Assembly: GCA_017861315.1 (NCBI GenBank)
Contig: JAGFXP010000007.1
Location: 21,489 to 85,488, forward strand
Source of the DNA: Bacillota bacterium
GTDB taxonomy: Bacteria; Bacillota; Clostridia; Clostridiales; Clostridiaceae
Length of the DNA stretch: 64,000 bases
Reading direction: 5' to 3'
Part shown: in pieces, positions 1 through 10,145 of the stretch
Position numbering within the stretch: position 1 is the stretch's first letter
Layout: every line of letters begins with the position of its first letter
Notes under the pieces: model-generated
Told to the model about the DNA's origin: nothing
Databases searched by the model: none
The model's input: the letters and a program-made list of their open reading frames with translations, nothing else
Program-made: the position numbers and the translations under genes

Positions 1-1
1 T

Positions 2-3246
<3,245 letters not shown>

Positions 3247-3267
3247 TCAGCATAAACCACAAACAGA

Positions 3268-3296
3268 GGCAGGAAACCCCAGGGTTTCCTGCCTTT
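3268..3296 (+). terminator. Intrinsic terminator after nifJ
   Basis: A perfect 12-bp stem (3268-3279 with 3282-3293) has a 2-nt apparent loop and is followed by TTT. It closes the nifJ transcript. Confidence 0.75.
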
Positions 3297-3333
3297 CCAC
3301 GTATAAGCAGCTGCTGATGATAAAATAATAAAT

Positions 3334-3362
3334 TTGACATGTTCAGACAATTCTGATAAATT
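3334..3362 (+). promoter_or_regulatory. SigA-type promoter for the TPM-pspA operon
   Basis: TTGACA (3334-3339) is a perfect -35 hexamer. It is followed after 17 nt by TAAATT (3357-3362) as a weaker -10. Confidence 0.6.
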
Positions 3363-3414
3363 TATATCAGGAACTCTATTTGCTATCGTGACAATCGGGA
3401 GGAGGTTAAGTAGT

Positions 3415-4521
3415 ATGGGAAGAGGCGGAGGCGGAGGCGGCGGCGGCTTCGGAGGCGGAGGCGGCTTCAGGGGAGGCGGCTTCGGAGGCAGCAGAGGCGG
3501 AGGCGGAAGAATAGGCGGCTTCGGAGGCGGACGCGGAGGCGGTTCATTTGGCGGCAGCAGCAGGCCTGGAGGAAGTTTTGGTGGCGGAAGCTATGGCGGA
3601 AGCGGCGGAGGCAGCGGATGGCTTGGGCCGTTTTTGCTCGGCAACATTCTAGGCAGGCAAAATTCCGGAGGCGGCGGCTCAACCGGCGGAGGGCCTGACA
3701 GACAGAAGGGACGCGGAGGATGCGGTTGCGGAACCATCATTATCATCCTTATGATACTGCTCATCGTCGTATTCATAATCAATTCTTTAGGTTCAGGCGG
3801 AGGTTCAGGCATAACTACATCCTCAAAACAGCGTGAGCCCCTTCCAAAAGGCTCGGTAAATGAAACAGCCTACTATACGGACGAGCTTGGCTGGATAAGG
3901 AGCAGCTCAACTCTCGAGAAAGGAATGAAGCATTTCTATGAGAAAACTGGAGTGCAGCCGTATCTGTACATAACCGATACAGTAAACGGCTCAAATTCGC
4001 CGACTCAGGCTGAACTTCAAGCCTATGCGGAAGGCCTGTATGACCAGCTGTTTACAGATGAGGCTCATCTGCTTCTTGTGTTCTTCGAGTACCAAAGCAA
4101 CAGCCAGTACATGGATTACTATGTAACAGGGGTCCAGGCGAAAACCGTAATAGACACTGAGGCAGGTAACATCCTGCTTGACTATATCGACAGGTACTAC
4201 ATTGACAAGAGTATACCGGATGATGCCGAATTCTTCAGCAAATCCTTCAGCGACGCTGCAGACCGGATAATGGAGGTGACAACTTCCCCTTGGATACCTG
4301 TAATGATAGTGCTCGGCGCAGGGGTTGTTCTGCTGGTTGGTTTCATATGGTGGAGCAGTGCCAAGAAACAGAAGGAAATTGAGGCAAAGAGGACAGAAGA
4401 ATTGCTGAATACCCCGCTGGAAAAATTCGGCGACACCGAAGCGGAGGAGCTGGCCAAAAAGTACGAGAGCGAAAGCAAAAAAGCTGACAATGATATCAAT
4501 GATATCAGCGATAAAGAATAA
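3415..4521 (+). CDS. Gly-rich membrane protein with TPM domain
   Basis: This is a 368-residue protein. I chose ATG 3415 because GGGAGGAGG lies just upstream, although the frame stays open further 5'. Residues 1 to about 85 are almost pure Gly/Ser/Arg/Phe low-complexity sequence. A hydrophobic segment near 107-127 (after GCGCG) is the first membrane span. Next comes an extracytoplasmic TPM-type domain (formerly TPM_phosphatase, YgcG family), recognisable from the EAHLLLVFFEYQ and MDYYVTG stretches. A second membrane span lies near 292-313, and the tail is a charged, Glu/Lys-rich cytoplasmic one. It sits 20 bp upstream of pspA, a pairing that suggests a membrane-stress role. That role is inferred from context. 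The Gly-rich tract at the N-terminus, not the C-terminus, is unusual for the family. Confidence 0.78.
   Translation: MGRGGGGGGGGFGGGGGFRGGGFGGSRGGGGRIGGFGGGRGGGSFGGSSRPGGSFGGGSYGGSGGGSGWLGPFLLGNILGRQNSGGGGSTGGGPDRQKGRGGCGCGTIIIILMILLIVVFIINSLGSGGGSGITTSSKQREPLPKGSVNETAYYTDELGWIRSSSTLEKGMKHFYEKTGVQPYLYITDTVNGSNSPTQAELQAYAEGLYDQLFTDEAHLLLVFFEYQSNSQYMDYYVTGVQAKTVIDTEAGNILLDYIDRYYIDKSIPDDAEFFSKSFSDAADRIMEVTTSPWIPVMIVLGAGVVLLVGFIWWSSAKKQKEIEAKRTEELLNTPLEKFGDTEAEELAKKYESESKKADNDINDISDKE
3418..3717 (+). repeat. GGC/GGA low-complexity tract encoding poly-Gly
   Basis: About 300 bases are built from near-repeats of GGCGGAGGC within the 5' end of the TPM gene. The tract is prone to slippage, so its length may vary between isolates. 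Confidence 0.8.
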
Positions 4522-4541
4522 TATTTTAAGGAGGAGATACT

Positions 4542-5219
4542 ATGGCAATACTGGAAAGGTTCAACGACATAATCAAGTCAAATATCAATGCACTTCTGGA
4601 CAAGATGGAGGACCCGTCAAAAATGATCGACCAGTACCTCACCGAGATGATGGAGGATCTGGCAGAAGTCAAGCGCGAAACTGCAGGCGTTATGGCTGAT
4701 GAAACCCGAACTAAGCGTCTGGTTGACGAAAACCAGTCAGAGATAGACAAATATGCAGATTTTGCTAAAAAGGCACTGATCAGCGGCAAAGAGGAAGATG
4801 CGCGCGTGTTCATAGGCAAAAAACAGCAGCTTGAATCAGCGGGCGCCGGGTTGAAGACAGCCTATGCGTCAGCACATGAAAACGCAAAGAAAATGCGCCA
4901 GATGCACGACAAACTTTCCTCTGACATCGAAGCGCTCAACGCAAGGCGCGAAATGATCAAGGCCAAAGTCTCCATAGCTAAGACACAGGAAAAATTGAAC
5001 GAGGTGACTTCCGCTGTAGAAGAAACCCAGGAAGCAATGAGTGCATTCAACAGAATGGAAGCCAAGGCAAACAAAATGCTCGATGAAGCAAATGCCATGG
5101 CTGAGCTAAACGAGGAGCCTATCGATTCAGCAAAAGAGCTTGAAGAAAAATATGCGAAAGAGGGAACGCCTTCTGTTGATGACGAACTCAGCAAACTCAA
5201 GGAAGAATTAGGCCTATAG
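4542..5219 (+). CDS. pspA: PspA/IM30 family membrane-stress protein
   Basis: This is a 225-residue PspA/Vipp1 (IM30) protein. The N-terminus MAILERFNDIIKSNINALLD is the family's amphipathic membrane-binding helix, followed by EDPSKMIDQYL. The rest is heptad-rich coiled coil ending in DDELSKLKEELGL. These proteins coat and stabilise damaged membranes from the cytoplasmic side as large oligomers. It has an AAGGAGG site and lies 20 bp after the TPM-domain gene, so the two form one operon ended by the hairpin at 5227. No PspB/C, LiaI/F or PspF-type regulator is nearby, so control is unknown. Confidence 0.92.
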   Translation: MAILERFNDIIKSNINALLDKMEDPSKMIDQYLTEMMEDLAEVKRETAGVMADETRTKRLVDENQSEIDKYADFAKKALISGKEEDARVFIGKKQQLESAGAGLKTAYASAHENAKKMRQMHDKLSSDIEALNARREMIKAKVSIAKTQEKLNEVTSAVEETQEAMSAFNRMEAKANKMLDEANAMAELNEEPIDSAKELEEKYAKEGTPSVDDELSKLKEELGL

Positions 5220-5226
5220 CAGCAGG

Positions 5227-5264
5227 CCGGGATATCTGATTTACAGATATCCCGGTTTTATTTT
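5227..5264 (+). terminator. Intrinsic terminator after pspA
   Basis: A perfect 12-bp stem CCGGGATATCTG/CAGATATCCCGG (5227-5238 and 5244-5255) has a 5-nt loop, followed by TTTTATTTT. Confidence 0.93.
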
Positions 5265-5326
5265 GGAATATTTTGGTTGCCTGCCATATCGGATATTAGT
5301 TTTCTATGAATTTTAAAAAAACCTCT

Positions 5327-5354
5327 TTCAAAATTCTGCAATTAAGGTTACAAT
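5327..5354 (+). promoter_or_regulatory. Possible promoter for the DUF1292 gene
   Basis: TTCAAA (5327-5332) and TACAAT (5349-5354) are 16 nt apart in an AT-rich intergenic stretch upstream of the leader and DUF1292 frames. Confidence 0.45.
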
Positions 5355-5395
5355 TATATATAGGTTTGATACCATACATTCAAGGAGGTGAAAAC

Positions 5396-5446
5396 TTGGT
5401 GTTCCGAGAGGACGCCAGGTATAATTTATGGATAACGAAGAATTAA
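5396..5446 (+). CDS. Possible 16-codon leader peptide overlapping the DUF1292 start
   Basis: The best Shine-Dalgarno in this region, AAGGAGGTG at 5382-5390, is correctly spaced not for the DUF1292 ATG (5428) but for TTG 5396. That TTG opens a short frame, LVFREDARYNLWITKN, whose stop TAA (5444-5446) lies just inside DUF1292 in another frame. The layout is that of a translationally coupled leader. Alternatively the site may simply serve DUF1292 at long range. The peptide itself has no recognisable family. Confidence 0.35.
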   Translation: MVFREDARYNLWITKN

Positions 5447-5796
5447 AGGGCTGCGGATGCGGCTGCGGATGTTCAGATTCAGGCTGCGGAGATGACGCTG
5501 CAGAAAACAACTGCGGATGCGGATGCGGAGATGAGCATGAACACGAAGTAATGTCAGTAGATCTGGAAGATGAAGAAGGAAACATAGTATCATGTGTTAT
5601 CGTTGACGGATTTGATTTTAAAGGCAGTGAATATGCCATAGTAGAAAATCCCGAGAACGGCGCTGTATATCTCTTCAAAGTGATCGGCGAAGGCGAAGAA
5701 GGGGAATTGATTGTACCTGAAGAAGATGAGTTCAATGAAGTTTCTGCTTACTACGAGGAGTTACTTGAATCTGAGTCAGAATCAGAATTAGAATAA
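5428..5796 (+). CDS. DUF1292 protein with Cys-rich N-terminal extension
   Basis: This is a 122-residue acidic protein. Residues about 45-108 fit DUF1292, a small conserved Firmicutes family of unknown function, with the pattern DEEGNIVSCVIVDGF, a tyrosine/isoleucine strand and GAVYLFKV. Ahead of this lies an unusual segment with eight cysteines in Gly-Cys alternation (GCGCGCGC, SGCGDD, NCGCGCG) followed by a His/Glu run, DEHEHE, which looks like a metal-binding region. The C-terminus is Glu/Ser-rich. In many genomes DUF1292 genes neighbour Holliday-junction resolvase genes, but not here. The gene lies alone between the pspA operon and the chemotaxis operon. A metal role is inference from composition only. 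Confidence 0.75.
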   Translation: MDNEELKGCGCGCGCSDSGCGDDAAENNCGCGCGDEHEHEVMSVDLEDEEGNIVSCVIVDGFDFKGSEYAIVENPENGAVYLFKVIGEGEEGELIVPEEDEFNEVSAYYEELLESESESELE

Positions 5797-5855
5797 CATT
5801 AAGTCGTTGCAGTAACATGCATCGACTTTCTTATTTTAGATATGGGGGTGGCAGT

Positions 5856-6497
5856 ATGGAGAAACTGGCGATTTTCGATGTTGATTACACTCTGACCAGC
5901 AAAGAAACCTTGGGTGAATTTTTGAAGTTTATGATAAAAAAGGATCCGAGTCTTTTTGTGCATGTGCCGAAGAGCCTTGGAGCTGCGTTCCTGTATGTGG
6001 TCGGAGTTTTCAGTGCCCAGAAGGCCAAGGAGCACTTCCTGGCTTTTGTCGACGGTATCGAAGAAGAAAAGCTGCAGGATCTGGTGAAGGAGTTCTACGA
6101 GACCAATCTGATAAATATATTCTACAGCGATGCAATAGAGATGATGAGGAAGCTAAAAGCAGAGGGCTGCAAGGTCATACTGATCTCAGCTTCTGCAGAA
6201 TTCTATCTCAACGAACTTTACGGCATCGAGGAGGTCGACAAGATCATAGGGACCAAATTCAAGGTTGTTGACGGAAAGCAGACAAGGATTATCGACGGTG
6301 AGAACTGCAAGGGTGATGCGAAAGTAGTCAGGCTTATGGAATATTTGAAGGAAGAAAAAATGGATGTGGATTTCAAGAATTCTTATATGTTCTCCGACTC
6401 CCTGTCAGATTCACCTCTGTTCCATCTTGTGGGGCATCCTTACCTTATAAATTACAAGAAAAAACAGGACAAATTTGAAGTGCTTCATTGGAAATAA
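5856..6497 (+). CDS. HAD-superfamily subfamily IB phosphatase (SerB-like)
   Basis: This is a 213-residue cytoplasmic phosphatase of the haloacid dehalogenase superfamily. Motif I is FDVDYTLTS near residues 7-15 (nucleophile and acid Asp pair). Motif II is the Ser in LISASAEF, and motif IV is FSDSLSDSPLF. The length and the absence of other domains match the IB subfamily that contains phosphoserine phosphatase-like enzymes. The true substrate cannot be read from sequence. ATG 5856 follows GGGGGTGG at good spacing. An in-frame upstream ATG at 5817 lacks a ribosome site. It heads the chemotaxis operon, only 11 bp before the aminotransferase-fold gene. Confidence 0.83.
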   Translation: MEKLAIFDVDYTLTSKETLGEFLKFMIKKDPSLFVHVPKSLGAAFLYVVGVFSAQKAKEHFLAFVDGIEEEKLQDLVKEFYETNLINIFYSDAIEMMRKLKAEGCKVILISASAEFYLNELYGIEEVDKIIGTKFKVVDGKQTRIIDGENCKGDAKVVRLMEYLKEEKMDVDFKNSYMFSDSLSDSPLFHLVGHPYLINYKKKQDKFEVLHWK

Positions 6498-6508
6498 GGG
6501 GGATCACG

Positions 6509-7327
6509 ATGTACGATATCGAAGGAGAATATTTTCTGATAAACGGCGAAGTTAAGCCGGTGGAGGATTTTGACGCAAAGCTGGTTACAAAAGGAAGACC
6601 TCTTTATGAGGTTATCAGGGTAATGGACGGTAAGCCGCTTTTCTACAGCGAACACATAGCGAGGCTCCACAACTCAGCCAGGCTGGCCGGAACGGAGATT
6701 CCAGTTTCCGACGGCGAGTTAAGGGCACAGGTTGCAGACCTGCTGGAGCTTAACAGGATTCGGTCCGGAAACTTTAAGATCATATTTTCTGAAAAGCAGC
6801 TATGTGTTTTCAAGGTAAGGCATAAATATCCTGACAAGATCATGTATGAAAGCGGCGTCGACACAGTTCTTTATCACGGGGAAAGGAAGAACCCTAACAT
6901 CAAGGCCATAGACACTGTCTTCAGATCGGGCGCAAATGAAAAGATGATGGAAAAGAACGCTTATGAAGCGATTCTCGTGGACAAGAACGGCTTTGTGACC
7001 GAAGGGAGCAGATCGAACATATTCATGATCATGGGGGAGACGGTAATCACATCCCCTGTCGAGGATGTTCTCCCAGGCATAACAAGGGACAAGATAATTG
7101 AAATTTCAAAGAAACTCGGCTACAGGGTAATGGAAAAAAAGGTGAGTTACCTTGACCTTGAAGCCATGGACGGCCTTTTTATCTCGGGCACATCGCCGGA
7201 AGTACTCCCTATAAGGAAGGTGGACGACCTGCAGTTTGACTCTCAGGATAACAAGGTGATAAGATCAATAATGGGTGCTTATCACGAACTTGCGTTGGAA
7301 GACGCAGGCAGGTTTTCTGCCAAATAA
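6509..7327 (+). CDS. Class IV PLP enzyme (branched-chain/D-amino-acid aminotransferase or aminodeoxychorismate lyase type)
   Basis: This is a 272-residue fold-type IV PLP enzyme. GRPLYEVIRV near residue 30 corresponds to the N-terminal domain signature. Lys132 in NIKAID is the likely PLP-binding lysine, by comparison with D-alanine aminotransferase (DIKSLN). The segment EAILVDKNGFVTEGSRSNIF binds the cofactor, and PGITRDKII and FISGTSPEVLPI follow as in the family. Sequence alone does not separate branched-chain aminotransferase, D-amino acid aminotransferase and 4-amino-4-deoxychorismate lyase (PabC). No pabA/pabB or ilv genes are nearby. ATG 6509 has GGGGGAT upstream. It is cotranscribed with che genes, 17 bp before the first cheW. 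Confidence 0.82.
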   Translation: MYDIEGEYFLINGEVKPVEDFDAKLVTKGRPLYEVIRVMDGKPLFYSEHIARLHNSARLAGTEIPVSDGELRAQVADLLELNRIRSGNFKIIFSEKQLCVFKVRHKYPDKIMYESGVDTVLYHGERKNPNIKAIDTVFRSGANEKMMEKNAYEAILVDKNGFVTEGSRSNIFMIMGETVITSPVEDVLPGITRDKIIEISKKLGYRVMEKKVSYLDLEAMDGLFISGTSPEVLPIRKVDDLQFDSQDNKVIRSIMGAYHELALEDAGRFSAK

Positions 7328-7344
7328 ACAGCGGAGGTGACCTT

Positions 7345-7794
7345 ATGGGCAACGAAGAATTGAAGGTGCTAATATTCAGCGTCGGGGGACAGCTCTATGC
7401 TGCGGATATAGTCGACATAGAGAGGATACTGGCTTATCAGGAACCGGCTAGGATTCCGGAAGCGCCTGATTTCGTCGAAGGCATAATAAACCATGAAGGT
7501 ACAATAATACCTGTCATGTCGCTGTCCCGGAGGTTCAACCTGGAAAAAGACGATACAAATAGCCGCGAATCAAAGATAATCCTGTCCCTGTTCGAAGGGA
7601 ACAAAATAGGCATTGCCGTGGATTCGGTTGTCGAAGTCAAGACTCTTTCAGACAGGGATGTAGACGAAACTCCAGAACTCGTTTCCGGAATATCAAGAAG
7701 ATATATAAAAGGGATAATCAAACTTAAGGGCAGCATGGCAATACTTATAAACCTATCTGCAATTCTAACAGAGGATGAGAAGGAACAAATCTGA
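7345..7794 (+). CDS. cheW: Chemotaxis coupling protein CheW (first copy)
   Basis: This is a 149-residue CheW adaptor that links methyl-accepting receptors to the kinase CheA. It is a single CheW-like beta domain with the usual strands KVLIFSVGGQLYAADI, VEGIINHEGTIIPVMSL, KIGIAVDSVVEV and the closing IKGIIKLKGSMAILINL. The ribosome site GGAGGTG precedes ATG 7345. It begins the che part of the operon and is one of two cheW genes in it. The other (13083) closes the operon. Confidence 0.95.
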   Translation: MGNEELKVLIFSVGGQLYAADIVDIERILAYQEPARIPEAPDFVEGIINHEGTIIPVMSLSRRFNLEKDDTNSRESKIILSLFEGNKIGIAVDSVVEVKTLSDRDVDETPELVSGISRRYIKGIIKLKGSMAILINLSAILTEDEKEQI

Positions 7795-7810
7795 TTAAAG
7801 GGTGAATATT

Positions 7811-8299
7811 ATGATTAAACAGGAGATCAGGGTGGGTATATCCGACAAGAACACTGCATTTTCTCCGGACAAAATATATACAGTGGGGCTTGGATCCTGC
7901 ATAGGGATAGCTCTGTATGACAGGGAACTGAAGCTCGGGGGAATGGCGCATATCATGCTGCCTGAAAGCACGCAGTTTTCCAATGTAAGCAACCCTTTGA
8001 AGTTTGCGAATCTGGCAATCCCGTTGCTGCTTGAGGACATGCAGAAGCTGGGATCCAGGAAACAGAATATCATTGCTAAGATTGCAGGTGGCGCCTCCAT
8101 GTTCAACTTTTCGGACAAGAAGATGAACATGGATGTCGGCAAAAGGAACAGCGCTGCCGTAAAGGATGTTCTCGACCGCCTGTGCATCCCTCTCATCAAG
8201 GAGGATACAGGCGGCAGCAAAGCCAGAACCATGATCCTCGATACAAAGACAGGAATTGTGTCGATAAAAACTATCGGGATGGGAGTCATAGAGATATAA
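7811..8299 (+). CDS. cheD: Chemoreceptor glutamine deamidase CheD
   Basis: This is a 162-residue CheD, which deamidates specific glutamines of chemoreceptors and partners with the phosphatase CheC. The catalytic set fits the family: Cys30 in GLGSCIGIAL, His47 in GMAHIMLP, and Thr24 in IYTVGLG. GGASMF and GGSKART are also present. I prefer ATG 7811, 6 nt after AAAGGGTG, over GTG 7802. Its TAA stop overlaps the ATG of cheB by one base, indicating translational coupling. Confidence 0.95.
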   Translation: MIKQEIRVGISDKNTAFSPDKIYTVGLGSCIGIALYDRELKLGGMAHIMLPESTQFSNVSNPLKFANLAIPLLLEDMQKLGSRKQNIIAKIAGGASMFNFSDKKMNMDVGKRNSAAVKDVLDRLCIPLIKEDTGGSKARTMILDTKTGIVSIKTIGMGVIEI

Positions 8300-9363
8300 T
8301 GATTGAAGTGCTAGTGGTTGATGATTCAGCATTAATGAGAAGAATAATATCAGATATGATAAATCATGAGGAAAACATGCGCGTTGCAGGCACAGCAAAG
8401 GACGGAGAGGAGCTTCTGGAAAAGCTGGAGACGCTCAAGCCGGACATAATAACCCTCGACGTGGAAATGCCTAAGCTGAACGGAATAGAAGCGCTTCTTG
8501 AGATGAAGAAGAGGCGGATGGATATTCCGGTAATAATGCTGAGCAGCGTTTCCAGCAAGGGGCCTATGCTTACAATGCAGTGCCTTGAGGCAGGAGCGTT
8601 TGACTTCATTCCCAAGCCCTCCGGCGAGATTTCGCTTGACATAAGCAAGGTGAAGGCCGAGCTTGCGGAAAAAATTAATCTGGCATATGACAAGAGCATC
8701 AGCTCAAAGACTTACGGCATAATCGCTGATGAAGAATTTGGCAAACCTGAAGAAAAAAAGTCTGCAGAAAAAAATCCTGAAGCTTCCAGGAGGATAAACG
8801 CCGTGGTAATCGGGGCATCCACTGGCGGCCCAAGGGCGTTGTATGCCGTAATCACAAAGCTTCCAGAGGATCTGGGCGTGCCTGTTTTTATAGTCCAGCA
8901 CATGCCTGAGGGATTCACAAAAGCTTTTGCTGACCGGCTCAATACCAACAGCAGGATGAAGGTACAGGAAGCATGCCATCTTCAGGAAGTTGAGATAAAC
9001 AACGTGTACGTGGCTCCCGGAGGCTATCACATGGAGGTAAAGGCGGACAAAAAAATCCACCTTAACAAGGAGCCCAGCATCTGGGGCGTGAGACCGGCTG
9101 CTGACAGGCTGTTCTCGTCAGCTGCCGAAGTGTACGGCCCGGGACTCCTGAGCGTTGTGCTAACCGGCATGGGCAGGGATGGAGCAAAAGGCACCGAGGA
9201 TGTTAAAAAAGCCGGAGGAACAACGATTTCGCAGGACAAATCAACCTGCGTAATATATGGCATGCCGAAAGCCGCATACGAGACCGGCATGGTCGATTTC
9301 GTTTCGCCGCTGGAAAAGATTTCAGAAAAGATTCTTAAATTGGTATACAGGGATGGTAGATAA
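8299..9363 (+). CDS. cheB: Chemotaxis response regulator / protein-glutamate methylesterase CheB
   Basis: This is a 354-residue two-domain CheB. Residues 1-120 are a receiver domain with phospho-acceptor Asp54 (ITLDVEMPKLNG), and about 165-354 are the methylesterase domain. The catalytic triad is visible: Ser174 in GASTGGPRAL, His201 in VQHMPEGF and Asp294 in GMGRDGAKG. It removes methyl groups from receptors, opposing CheR, which follows 3 bp later. The start ATG 8299 shares its first base with the cheD stop. A linker rich in Lys/Glu joins the two domains. Confidence 0.97.
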   Translation: MIEVLVVDDSALMRRIISDMINHEENMRVAGTAKDGEELLEKLETLKPDIITLDVEMPKLNGIEALLEMKKRRMDIPVIMLSSVSSKGPMLTMQCLEAGAFDFIPKPSGEISLDISKVKAELAEKINLAYDKSISSKTYGIIADEEFGKPEEKKSAEKNPEASRRINAVVIGASTGGPRALYAVITKLPEDLGVPVFIVQHMPEGFTKAFADRLNTNSRMKVQEACHLQEVEINNVYVAPGGYHMEVKADKKIHLNKEPSIWGVRPAADRLFSSAAEVYGPGLLSVVLTGMGRDGAKGTEDVKKAGGTTISQDKSTCVIYGMPKAAYETGMVDFVSPLEKISEKILKLVYRDGR

Positions 9364-9366
9364 ACT

Positions 9367-10134
9367 ATGGATATGGCTGATTTTGAAAGATGGGTGTTCA
9401 GGGAATTCAAAATAGACCTTTCAGCATATAAATCCAAGCAGCTTCACAGGAGGATCGAGAGCCTTATGAAAAGGTCAAAAGTAGATTCGATTGAGGCTTA
9501 TATTGACCTGCTCAAAAGAGATCCTGCCCAGCAGCAGAAGTTCCTTGACTTCATCACTATAAACGTCACAGAGTTCTTCAGGAATCCAAGCGTTTTCGAA
9601 GATTTCAGGAAAAAGGTGGAGGATTACATATCGAAGGGCAACAGGCAGCTGAAGGTCTGGAGCGCCGCTTGCTCAATAGGCTCAGAGCCATACTCCATAG
9701 CCATGATGCTGGATGATATTCTCAGGGGGAAGGATTACTGGATCCTGGCCACAGATATCGACAGCACAATACTGGAACGCGCCAAACTGGGCGAATATTC
9801 AGAGCCCGAGGTGAAAAATGTCAGCAGCGAATACAAAGCGAAATATTTTACCAGGACAGGTGATGTGTTCTCGATAAAGCCGGAGCTTAAGAAAAGGGTG
9901 ATCTTCAAGAAACACGACCTTATCAGGGACGAATACGAGATGAACTTCGACATCATCGTGTGCAGGAACGTGGTGATCTATTTCAAGCAGGAAACAAAAG
10001 ATGAACTCTACAGAAAATTCAGCAAATCGCTGAAAAAGGGAGGACTTCTGTTTGTAGGATCCACAGAAAGCATGTATAATTACAGAGAATACGGATTTGA
10101 AAAAGCATCCACTTTTATATACAGAAAGCTGTAA
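9367..10134 (+). CDS. cheR: Chemotaxis protein methyltransferase CheR
   Basis: This is a 255-residue SAM-dependent methyltransferase that methylates receptor glutamates. The small helical N-domain covers about 1-70 and contains NVTEFFRNP just after it. The Rossmann domain shows the SAM motif VWSAACSIGSEPYSIAM, then TDIDSTILERA and the FDIIVCRNVVIYF motif. Length is normal for the family. There is no pentapeptide-binding extension or TPR addition. It is between cheB and cheA in the operon. Confidence 0.96.
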   Translation: MDMADFERWVFREFKIDLSAYKSKQLHRRIESLMKRSKVDSIEAYIDLLKRDPAQQQKFLDFITINVTEFFRNPSVFEDFRKKVEDYISKGNRQLKVWSAACSIGSEPYSIAMMLDDILRGKDYWILATDIDSTILERAKLGEYSEPEVKNVSSEYKAKYFTRTGDVFSIKPELKKRVIFKKHDLIRDEYEMNFDIIVCRNVVIYFKQETKDELYRKFSKSLKKGGLLFVGSTESMYNYREYGFEKASTFIYRKL

Positions 10135-10145
10135 GGAGGGGAATC

